Positions 15,116-22,189 of a stretch of DNA of 33,248 bases are shown in pieces; position 1 is the stretch's first letter, and each line of letters opens with the position of its first letter. Both the position numbers and the translations under genes were made by a program. The notes under the pieces were generated by a model. It ran no database searches. It was given only the letters and a program-made list of their open reading frames with translations, and was not told the origin of the DNA. This DNA comes from an uncultured Hungatella sp. (GTDB taxonomy: Bacteria; Bacillota; Clostridia; Lachnospirales; Lachnospiraceae): assembly GCA_910585645.1 (NCBI GenBank), contig CAJUFP010000046.1, forward strand, positions 1-33,248. Direction: 5' to 3'.

Positions 15116-16243
15116 CTACTTTATGCCGAAGATGGCCATAAACGTACCTGCCGCCACGGCGGTGCCGATGACGCCCGCCACGTTTGGTCCCATGGCATGC
15201 ATCAGAAGGAAGTTGGTAGGATCAGCCTCCGCTCCCACTTTCTGGGATACCCGGGCCGCCATCGGTACTGCCGACACTCCGGCGGAACCGATCAGCGGGT
15301 TCACCTTGCCGCCTGTAACCTTGCACATGATCTTTCCGAACAGCACGCCCGCCGCGGTGCCTACGGCAAAAGCGATGAGGCCAAGGAGCACGATCTTGAT
15401 GGTATCCCAGTTGAGGAACGCCTCTGCGCTGGTGGTGGCGCCTACGGAGGTCCCCAGAAGAATCACCACGATGTACATCATGGCATTGGAAGCCGTCTCC
15501 GCCAGCTGTCCCACAACGCCGGACTCCTTAAACAGGTTGCCCAGCATCAGCATACCTACAAGGGGAGCCGTGGAGGGCAGGATGAGACACACCACGATGG
15601 TAACGATGATGGGGAACAGGATCTTCTCCAGCTTGGAAACAGGGCGAAGCTGCTCCATCTTGATCCTCCGCTCCTTATCTGTGGTAAGCAATTTCATGAT
15701 CGGCGGCTGGATAATCGGCACCAGGGCCATGTAGGAGTATGCCGCCACGGCGATAGGCCCCATAAGGCCTGTCTGTCCCAGCTTTCCTGCCAGGAAAATG
15801 GACGTGGGGCCGTCGGCGCCGCCGATAATGGAGATGGCCGCCGCCGCCTTGTCGTTAAAGCCCATAAAGATCGCCAAAAAGTAGGCGGAGTAGATGCCAA
15901 ACTGGGCCGCCGCTCCCAAAAGAAAGCTCTTGGGGTTGGCGATCAGGGGACCGAAATCCGTCATGGCCCCGACTCCCATAAAGATCAGGGAAGGAAGAAT
16001 ACTCCACTCGTCCAGCAAAAAGAAGTAGTGGAGAAGTCCTCCGTCTTCCATAATATCCGGGTAGATATTGACTAACAGCATGCCAAAGGCGATGGGAACC
16101 AGCAAAAGAGGCTCAAATCCTTTCTTGATGGCCAGATACAAAAACACGCAGGCCACGGCGATCATGATCAGATTGCCCCCTGTCAGGTTCAAAAATGCTG
16201 TCTGCTGAAGAAGATTCCCCAATGTACTTGTTATATATTCCAT
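15116..16243 (-). CDS. oadB: Sodium-pumping decarboxylase beta subunit (OadB/MmdB/GcdB family)
   Basis: 375 residues, very hydrophobic, with about nine to eleven membrane segments. It catalyses decarboxylation of carboxybiotin coupled to export of sodium ions. Family hallmarks are visible: LLVPIAFGMLLVNI near residue 50, GVGAMTDFGPLIANP around 110-125 with the conserved Asp of the sodium site, GGADGPTSIF near 165, and GSAGVSAVPMAARV near 325. The last of these belongs to the second conserved re-entrant region. Length is near the lower end for the family, which often has about 375-430 residues. Ribosome site GGAGGG lies 6 bases before the ATG. It sits between the biotin carrier and oadA. Confidence 0.95.
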   Translation of the reverse strand: MEYITSTLGNLLQQTAFLNLTGGNLIMIAVACVFLYLAIKKGFEPLLLVPIAFGMLLVNIYPDIMEDGGLLHYFFLLDEWSILPSLIFMGVGAMTDFGPLIANPKSFLLGAAAQFGIYSAYFLAIFMGFNDKAAAAISIIGGADGPTSIFLAGKLGQTGLMGPIAVAAYSYMALVPIIQPPIMKLLTTDKERRIKMEQLRPVSKLEKILFPIIVTIVVCLILPSTAPLVGMLMLGNLFKESGVVGQLAETASNAMMYIVVILLGTSVGATTSAEAFLNWDTIKIVLLGLIAFAVGTAAGVLFGKIMCKVTGGKVNPLIGSAGVSAVPMAARVSQKVGAEADPTNFLLMHAMGPNVAGVIGTAVAAGTFMAIFGIK

Positions 16244-16289
16244 GTCAATCCCTCCATCCGGAATCTGCGTTCATACAAGATGCAGAGTC

Positions 16290-16667
16290 CTAGTTTAAAG
16301 TAGCCAGAGTAGCGCCTGCTTCTACAGAATCGCCCACAGCCACTTCGATGGTGGCAATGGTCCCGTCGGAAGGAGCCACAATTTCGTTTTCCATCTTCAT
16401 GGCCTCTAAGACGATGATCGCCTCGCCCTTTGCCACTGCCTGACCGGCCTGAGCTTTAATGCCGAGGATCTTGCCCGGCATGGGGGCGGTAACTGCCACC
16501 AAACCCTGGGCGCCGGCAGGCGCTGCCGCCTTTGGAGCCGGAGCCGGGGCTGCTTTTGGAGCCGCTGCCGCTGCCGCTCTCGGAGCCGGGGCGGCGCCGG
16601 TGGATGTTCCCTCTTCTACGGTTACTTCGTATACATTGCCATTTACTGTGATGGTATAATTTTTCAT
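16290..16667 (-). CDS. Biotin carrier protein of the decarboxylase complex
   Basis: 125 residues. It shuttles the carboxyl group between carboxyltransferase and OadB. The N terminus (1-20) is a short beta segment typical of decarboxylase biotin subunits. Residues 21-55 form a flexible Ala/Pro linker. The biotinyl domain (56-125) contains the classic AMKMENE with Lys91 as the biotinylation site, 34 residues from the C terminus, as usual. Ribosome site GGAGG is 9 bases before the start. Gaps to oadG (21) and oadB (46) indicate one operon. It is the only biotin carrier in the operon, so it must serve both carboxyltransferases. It equals MmdC/GcdC or the transcarboxylase 1.3S subunit in role. Confidence 0.95.
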   Translation of the reverse strand: MKNYTITVNGNVYEVTVEEGTSTGAAPAPRAAAAAAPKAAPAPAPKAAAPAGAQGLVAVTAPMPGKILGIKAQAGQAVAKGEAIIVLEAMKMENEIVAPSDGTIATIEVAVGDSVEAGATLATLN

Positions 16668-16688
16668 GATAATGATCCTCCTGATTGA

Positions 16689-17456
16689 TTATGCTCTTTT
16701 CCATTTGTTGCCCGGCGCGCGCCTGATGGAGCGGACCACCAGCCCGTCCGCGGGCGTGTCTGTGGAAGCCGCGATAGCCGCCGTGATAACTGCCACAAGC
16801 TCCAGATCGTTTGCAAGATTCTCTCCCGGAGCCGGAGTCTGAGGTCTTGGGGGCGCTGACGGCTTTGTCTTTAAGGGAGCCGGGGGATGGGGATGCTTCG
16901 TCTTATCCTCAAACTTCCCGATATACTTAAAGCAGCTGATGAGCCAGCTGATAAAGATCAGCACCAGAAATACGGTGCCCATACCCATAAGGGTGTTAAG
17001 GCCTGCCTTGGTCATGTTCTCCCCCATGGTGTAATGAGGGTTAAAGGACATGGACGTAATGTTTTCCATCCGCTTGTCCAGGGTAAGGACAAACTGACAG
17101 GTTCTCTTCTCAAACACCGTGTTCAGGGTAATGGTGTAGCCGTCCTCCCCTTTTATGGACGTTCCGTCCCCGGTGGACACATACGCCCCCAGATCGCCTT
17201 TCACGCCCAGATAACTTTCCAGCCCTGCCGCCAAAGGCTCCATATCATTCTCCCGGTACTGCCCGATGACCGCCTCCACGTTGGCGTCCGGCATAGCCGT
17301 AAAGCCCTCCAGCACTGTCTGGGCGCTGGACTGGAGCATCATCGCCTCGTCCGCGTCGATGTTGGTCTTGGCCTCTTCAGCCGTGCAGGCTGTCAGAGCA
17401 AAAAGGCAGGCTGCCATCAAAAGCACGGATAATACCTGTTTCTTAAACTGTTTCAT
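16689..17456 (-). CDS. oadG: OadG-like subunit fused to an extracytoplasmic lipoprotein domain
   Basis: 255 residues. OadG subunits are small single-span membrane proteins that assemble the carboxyltransferase with OadB. Here the C-terminal part fits: a membrane helix (about 155-178), a Pro-rich linker (188-212), and the end LVAVITAAIAASTDTPADGL followed by a basic RSIRRAPGNKWKRA. The N-terminal 150 residues are extra: a lipoprotein signal with lipobox LTAC (Cys24), then a folded domain (about 35-140) resembling the DUF3887-like secreted domains of Firmicutes. So this is a lipid-anchored exterior domain joined to an OadG anchor, about twice to three times the length of simple OadG proteins. 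Ribosome site GAGGTG is 8 bases before the start. Confidence 0.85.
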   Translation of the reverse strand: MKQFKKQVLSVLLMAACLFALTACTAEEAKTNIDADEAMMLQSSAQTVLEGFTAMPDANVEAVIGQYRENDMEPLAAGLESYLGVKGDLGAYVSTGDGTSIKGEDGYTITLNTVFEKRTCQFVLTLDKRMENITSMSFNPHYTMGENMTKAGLNTLMGMGTVFLVLIFISWLISCFKYIGKFEDKTKHPHPPAPLKTKPSAPPRPQTPAPGENLANDLELVAVITAAIAASTDTPADGLVVRSIRRAPGNKWKRA

Positions 17457-17474
17457 ATGCCTGTCACCTCATCC

Positions 17475-18929
17475 TTAGACCGTGCCATGCTTCTTGGATG
17501 GACGGTCCTCTCTCTTTGTGAACAACATCTCCAAAGCGGCAATGACCCTCTTTCTGGTGTCTTTCGCCTCAATGATGTCATCAACATAGCCTCTCTTTGC
17601 CGCCGCCACGGCGCTGGACTGGATCTGGCGGTACTGGGCCGCTTTCTCCCTGATCAGTCCCGGGGCGTCGTCAGACGCTTTGATCTCGTCGGCGTACATG
17701 ATCTTGGCAGCCGCTGCGGCGTCCATCATGCCGACGACCGCGTTGGGCCACGCGTAGACAATATCCGCGCCGATGGACTTGCTGGCCATGGTCAGGTACG
17801 CGGTACCGTAGGCCTGTCCTATGATGACCGTCACCTTGGGCACGCTGGCATTGGCAAAGGCGTAGGTCAGTTTTGCCGCTGATTTTGCCAGAGTCTTTTC
17901 ATTGCACTTGTCCGCTTTATATCCGGTTACATTTACCAGAGTCAGCAGGGGAATGTTAAACGCGTCGCAGAAGTTCACAAACTCGGCGGCCTTCCGACAG
18001 CCCTTGGCATTAAGCACAGGGGCATACTCTGCCGCCTTCTCCCCGTCCTCCCCGTACACCGCGCTGCGGTTGGCCACACAGCCTACGGTGCTGCCGTTTA
18101 GGCGGATAAATCCGGTCACCATGGACGGGGCGTAATCCTTCTTCATCTCCATAAAGAAGCCGCCGTCGGAGATGGAAGCCAGGGCCATGCCCGTATCCTC
18201 CACACAGTTCTCCAGCCCCTCGCAGACCCGGTTTAAGTCATCCTCGCAGGGCGCGTAGGACATGTCCTCCTCGTTGTTGGACGGGAGAATGGATACCAGA
18301 GAGCGGATCGCTCCTATAACCTCTGCCTCATCCCCCGTAAAATCCACAGTTCCCGCCATCTCGCTCTGATAGGCAGCTGATGCGGTGTCACATTTTCCTG
18401 CATAGTTGTCATCAATGGCATTGGGCGAGTTCACGAATAGTTTTGCTTTCTTTTCTTCCATAAACGTGAAGTCCGCAATGGCAGAAGATACCGCCATGCC
18501 GCCGCCGCAAGTGCCGAAAATGGCTGAAATCTGCGGAGTTACGCCAGAGGCCATGGTCTGATGATAAAACAGCTCTCCAAATCCGTGGAGCGCGTCCGTG
18601 GCCTCCTGCAGCCGCAGACCGGCGCAGTCCACCAGCCCGATGACCGGCGCGCCCATCTTCATGGCCATATCGTAGATGTTGGAGATCTTCTTTGCGTGCA
18701 TCTCGCCCATGGAACCGCCTAAAACGGCCGCGTCCTGGCTGTACACATACACAAGGCAGCCGTCAATGGTCCCATATCCGGTCACCACACCATCAGCAGG
18801 TGTTTCCTTGTCTGTCATGTTAAAGTCCGTGTTCCTGGCTGTCACATAGGCGCCGACTTCAACAAAACTGTTCTCATCAAGCAGCATATGGATGCGGCTG
18901 CTTGCTGATGTTTGTGCTGAATTACTCAT
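17475..18929 (-). CDS. mmdA: Acyl-CoA carboxyltransferase (MmdA / transcarboxylase 12S family)
   Basis: 484 residues from the chosen start. This is a two-domain crotonase-fold carboxyltransferase that transfers CO2 between an acyl-CoA (methylmalonyl-CoA, propionyl-CoA or similar) and biotin. Landmarks are SQDAAVLGGSMGEMHAKKI, GLVDCAGLRLQEATDALHG, TCGGGMAVSSAIADF and, in the second half, GQAYGTAYLTMASKSIGADI with WPNAVVGMMDAAAAAKIMYA. It is slightly shorter than the roughly 510 residues usual for MmdA. The start at 18929 is preferred to the in-frame ATG at 18944 because GGAGG lies 8 bases upstream of it, overlapping the alternative ATG. It is first in the operon, behind a strong promoter and a Rex-like site. 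The exact acyl-CoA substrate cannot be read from sequence. Confidence 0.88.
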   Translation of the reverse strand: MSNSAQTSASSRIHMLLDENSFVEVGAYVTARNTDFNMTDKETPADGVVTGYGTIDGCLVYVYSQDAAVLGGSMGEMHAKKISNIYDMAMKMGAPVIGLVDCAGLRLQEATDALHGFGELFYHQTMASGVTPQISAIFGTCGGGMAVSSAIADFTFMEEKKAKLFVNSPNAIDDNYAGKCDTASAAYQSEMAGTVDFTGDEAEVIGAIRSLVSILPSNNEEDMSYAPCEDDLNRVCEGLENCVEDTGMALASISDGGFFMEMKKDYAPSMVTGFIRLNGSTVGCVANRSAVYGEDGEKAAEYAPVLNAKGCRKAAEFVNFCDAFNIPLLTLVNVTGYKADKCNEKTLAKSAAKLTYAFANASVPKVTVIIGQAYGTAYLTMASKSIGADIVYAWPNAVVGMMDAAAAAKIMYADEIKASDDAPGLIREKAAQYRQIQSSAVAAAKRGYVDDIIEAKDTRKRVIAALEMLFTKREDRPSKKHGTV

Positions 18930-18969
18930 TTTGCTGTCCTCCATTATAAAATAGTTTGGCCGGATCTGT

Positions 18970-18987
18970 TTGTTTGAAATTTAACAA
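18970..18987. promoter_or_regulatory. Candidate Rex (redox) operator in the decarboxylase operon leader
   Basis: The 18-base site TTGTTTGAAATTTAACAA matches the clostridial Rex form TTGTTAAnnnnTTAACAA at 12 of 14 fixed positions. On the minus strand the first half-site is perfect. It lies between the -10 box (19023-19028) and the start codon (18929), where a bound repressor would block transcription. Rex senses NADH/NAD and controls fermentation genes, which fits this operon. The flanks also pair (GGCC/GGCC), so an RNA hairpin is an alternative. Confidence 0.5.
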
Positions 18988-19022
18988 ATCCAGGCCGGTA
19001 AATCCAAATTTCTGCCGATTAT

Positions 19023-19051
19023 ATTGTATATTGAAAAACAGGATTTTTCAA
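19023..19051 (-). promoter_or_regulatory. Promoter of the decarboxylase operon
   Basis: Minus strand: TTGAAA (19046-19051), 17-base spacer, TACAAT (19023-19028). A perfect 8-bp dyad (TTGAAAAA with TTTTTCAA, 19031-19051) covers the -35 box and most of the spacer and could be a second operator. It lies 15 bases after the carboxypeptidase stop. Confidence 0.78.
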
Positions 19052-19065
19052 GAGGAAATTGGCGA

Positions 19066-20304
19066 TTACTGTAAAAATAATCCCGCTGTCTGTCCGGCGC
19101 ACCATCTCCAGTCGATCTGCTCCACCGTCTCCGCGGCGTACACCGGGCAGGAATAAACCCGGACACCCTCCAAAGTGTAGACGATCTCCCCCACCTGCTG
19201 CCCTGCCTTTACGGGAGCAGTAAGCTTTGAGGGGATACGGATCTGCGTCTCTATCCTCTCCCCCTCTTTCATAAGCGCCTGAAAAACCTGCCCTTCCTCC
19301 TCCGCAGTTTTAAGCCCTGTCCTGGCCTCATGGCCCATGCCGTCGGCGGGGATCCCTCCATCCACCAAAACAGGGGGTAACTTTGGCGTTTCCCCTACAG
19401 AACGGTTCTCATAATTTTGAAGTCCATAGTTAAAAAGCTTTCTGGCGTCATTCCACTTGTAGGTTTTGTGGGGCGGCCAGCCGCAGCCAAGAAGGGCGAT
19501 CACGTACCTTCTCCCGTTATCTTCCAGCGCCCCCACATAGCAATACCCGGCACCTCCCGTAAACCCGGTTTTCCCTGACACGACCCCGTCCATCATGGTC
19601 AGAAACGCGTTGTGGTTGACGCAGGAATAATTGCCCTTCCCGTCCAGATCCGTGAAATAATAATTCTGGGCCTGGGTTATGGTCAAAAACTCCCGGCTCT
19701 TGGGGGACTGCCAGACACAGTAGCTCATAATGGCCGCCAAATCCCTGGCTGTGGTGCTATGGAGCCTTACCTCTCCGTCATCCCCCGTCTCCTGGGCGTC
19801 CAGACCATTGGGCGTGATGAACCAGGTATGTTCACACCCGATGTCCCTGGCTTTTTCGTTCATCAGCGCCGCAAACTCCTTGGTACTGCCCGCCACATGC
19901 TCCGCCACCATCACGGCGCTGTCATTGTGGGACTCCAGCATGAGAGAGTGGAGGATATCTCCCAGCCGAAACCTGCGCCCAGAAGCCGCCCCCAGATGGA
20001 CCTTTGGCTGGCTGGCCGCGTAGGAGGACACCACCACCTCCTCATCCGGATCGCACCTTTCCAAAGCCAGGATGCAGGTCATGATCTTGGTGGTGCTGGC
20101 CATGGGGCGGACCAGATCCTCCTCCTTCCCGTAAAGCACCCGCCCTGTGGAGGCGTCCATCAGCACCGCGGACTGAGCGTTCAGGTTCAGAGAAGACTCC
20201 TCCTCCTGCCCGGCCATGGCCGGGACGAAAAACATCTGACAGGACAGAGTCATGGTAACCAGGATGGTTGCCGCGTATTTATATAGAGGGTATTTGAGAT
20301 TCAT
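19066..20304 (-). CDS. D-alanyl-D-alanine carboxypeptidase (S11 family, PBP5/DacF type)
   Basis: 412 residues. It trims the terminal D-Ala of peptidoglycan stem peptides outside the membrane. Active-site motifs are complete: S70-T-T-K73, S125-H-N127 and K245-T-G247. An N-terminal hydrophobic segment (about 10-31) ends in PAMAG and is a signal peptide. The C-terminal part (about 290-400) is the beta-rich domain of the PBP5 family, with IRIPSKLTAPVKAGQQVGEI near the end. A C-terminal amphipathic anchor is not obvious. The start at 20304 is chosen because the signal peptide begins there; a longer frame to 20427 would prefix a basic, unlikely leader. It is a single gene after the hscC terminator. 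CCGAATA/TATTCGG form a short dyad in its leader. A sporulation role is possible but not shown. Confidence 0.93.
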   Translation of the reverse strand: MNLKYPLYKYAATILVTMTLSCQMFFVPAMAGQEEESSLNLNAQSAVLMDASTGRVLYGKEEDLVRPMASTTKIMTCILALERCDPDEEVVVSSYAASQPKVHLGAASGRRFRLGDILHSLMLESHNDSAVMVAEHVAGSTKEFAALMNEKARDIGCEHTWFITPNGLDAQETGDDGEVRLHSTTARDLAAIMSYCVWQSPKSREFLTITQAQNYYFTDLDGKGNYSCVNHNAFLTMMDGVVSGKTGFTGGAGYCYVGALEDNGRRYVIALLGCGWPPHKTYKWNDARKLFNYGLQNYENRSVGETPKLPPVLVDGGIPADGMGHEARTGLKTAEEEGQVFQALMKEGERIETQIRIPSKLTAPVKAGQQVGEIVYTLEGVRVYSCPVYAAETVEQIDWRWCAGQTAGLFLQ

Positions 20305-20410
20305 AGAGATATGGCTCCGAATATTATTATCTATCCTATTCGGTTTCCTTTGATTTATGATCTTTTCCTTTACACGCCTTCGCCTTTCCGCTAGAATAAA
20401 GCATAAAAAC

Positions 20411-20447
20411 AAAGCCTGCCGACCCATATACCAGTCGCAGGCTTTTT
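20411..20447 (-). terminator. Intrinsic terminator after hscC
   Basis: AAAGCCTGC (20411-20419) and GCAGGCTTT (20437-20445) form a perfect 9-bp stem with a 17-base loop. The minus-strand RNA continues into GTTTTTATG, and the plus strand also ends in T residues, so it could work in both directions. It ends the J/TPR-hscC operon, with the carboxypeptidase gene beginning about 107 bases further on. Confidence 0.85.
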
Positions 20448-20500
20448 CCTCTTATCAAAAATCCAAACCATATCAGAAGCGTTCCCCATTCATCATGGAC

Positions 20501-22189
20501 TCACTCCTCCATCATCTCCAGAAACTTCTTAAACTCCTCCTTGGCCTCTTCAATGATCCCCTGGTCGTAGGTGTTTAAGGCCTGCTCAAACTTCCGGATG
20601 GCCCGCTCCACAAAAAGCCGGTCATCCCCTAAGCTCTCCTCATAGACCCGCTCCCCCCGCAGAAGGAGATACTTGTTCTCCTCCCGGTCCCTTGGGTGGA
20701 TCTTTAAGTAGGACAAGGTTTTCAGCCGCTCCTCGATCTCCTCCTGGGTCATATCCACATCCCTTCCCAGGAACACCTTCTTCATCACCTGCTCCGTGGA
20801 AGTAACCTTGACCTCAACCTCCAGGATCGAGTTTATATCGTAAGTGTAAGTTACATCCACAGACTCCTCCCCCGCCTTGGCAGGGGGGATGTCGATCAGA
20901 AGCTCTCCCAGGGACAGATTATTGGCCGCGAACCGGCTCTCCCCCTGGAGCACATTGATGCGGATCTTATCCTGATTGTCCCGCACCGTGTACAGCCGCT
21001 CTGTCCGGCTGGCAGGGATCACGGTGTTTCTGTCAATGATGGGGCAGAACACGCCGTTCTCAAACTCATGGTTCTCCCACTCCCGCACCACCTCGGTTCC
21101 CAGGGTAAAGGGACACACATCTGTCAGGATCACCTCCTTGATGGAGTCCTTCCGCTCCTTCATGGCTCCCTGGATGGCAGCCCCTAAGGCCACCGCCTCG
21201 TCAGGGTTTATGTTGGTGTCCGGGATCATCTTAAACAGCTTGCTGACAAACCGGCGGATCACCGGGCTCTTGGTTGCTCCGCCCACTAACACCACCTTGT
21301 CAATGTCCGACAGGCGGATGTGGGCGTCTGACAGGCTCCTCTTCACCGGCCTGCGTATCCGCTCCAAAAGGTCGCCGCAGGCCTCCTCGTACTTGGAAAG
21401 GTCCACCTCCAGCTCATAGATCTCATCCCCGATCTTGCAGTTCATGGCAGATACCCGCTTGTCGGAAAATCCCAGCTTGCACAGCTCCGCCTGTTTGTGG
21501 ATATGGCGCAGAGTCTTTTCATCCAGAGACAATCGGTCCAGCTTATAGTGCTTCTCAAAAAACATATTTTCCAGCACTGCCGTAAAGTCCTCGCCGCCCA
21601 GGAAGTTGTCCCCGGCCACGGCCCGCACCTCTAAGATCGTGTCATAAAGTTCCAGGATGGACACGTCAAAGGTGCCGCCTCCCAGATCAAACACCAGAAA
21701 CCTGGCCTGGGCCTGGCTCTGGTACAGCCCGTAGGCAATGGCTGCCGCCGTGGGCTCGCTGATGATCCGCTCCACCTTAAGCCCCGCAAGCTCCCCGGCC
21801 CTCTTGGTAGCCCGCCTTCTGGCGTCGTCAAAGTAGGCGGGCACGCTGATGACAGCCTCTGTCACTTCCTCCCCCAGATACTCCTGAGCGTCCTCCTTTA
21901 GGACCCTTAACACCAGGGAGGACAGCTCCTCCGCCAAAAACGTCTTGTTCAGCAGCTTAAACTGCTTTTTGCTGCCCATATCCCGCTTAAACACGCTGGC
22001 AGCGCTGTCCGGATACAGAAGCATCCGCTCCGCCGCCACCTCCCCCACATACACCTGCTCCTCCTCGTCAATGCTGACTACAGAAGGGGTCAGCCTTTTT
22101 CCAAGTCTGTTGGGAATGATCTTCGGCCCCTCCTCCGTAAAGTAGGCGGCCAGGCTGTTGGTCGTTCCCAAATCAATTCCTATTATCAT
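20501..22189 (-). CDS. hscC: Hsp70-family chaperone, HscC type
   Basis: 562 residues, shorter than DnaK (about 610-640) and in the range of HscC proteins. The actin-like ATPase domain is complete: GIDLGTTNS at the start, DLGGGTFDVS near 180, VVLVGGATKSP near 310. The substrate-binding domain begins near 365 (DVCPFTLGTEV) and includes PVIDRNT-like and VRDNQDKI segments. The lid is short and ends in KFLEMMEE, without the EEVD-like disordered tail of DnaK. Its ATG overlaps the stop of the J/TPR gene (ATGA), so translation is coupled and the two very likely form a dedicated chaperone pair. DnaK itself is not in the window. Client proteins are unknown. Confidence 0.92.
   Translation of the reverse strand: MIIGIDLGTTNSLAAYFTEEGPKIIPNRLGKRLTPSVVSIDEEEQVYVGEVAAERMLLYPDSAASVFKRDMGSKKQFKLLNKTFLAEELSSLVLRVLKEDAQEYLGEEVTEAVISVPAYFDDARRRATKRAGELAGLKVERIISEPTAAAIAYGLYQSQAQARFLVFDLGGGTFDVSILELYDTILEVRAVAGDNFLGGEDFTAVLENMFFEKHYKLDRLSLDEKTLRHIHKQAELCKLGFSDKRVSAMNCKIGDEIYELEVDLSKYEEACGDLLERIRRPVKRSLSDAHIRLSDIDKVVLVGGATKSPVIRRFVSKLFKMIPDTNINPDEAVALGAAIQGAMKERKDSIKEVILTDVCPFTLGTEVVREWENHEFENGVFCPIIDRNTVIPASRTERLYTVRDNQDKIRINVLQGESRFAANNLSLGELLIDIPPAKAGEESVDVTYTYDINSILEVEVKVTSTEQVMKKVFLGRDVDMTQEEIEERLKTLSYLKIHPRDREENKYLLLRGERVYEESLGDDRLFVERAIRKFEQALNTYDQGIIEEAKEEFKKFLEMMEE

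Noticed and set aside
19031..19051. Hairpin TTGAAAAA/TTTTTCAA as terminator of the carboxypeptidase gene
   Set aside because: It is AT-only in the arms, and it coincides with the -35 box and spacer of the decarboxylase promoter, so a promoter or operator reading fits better.
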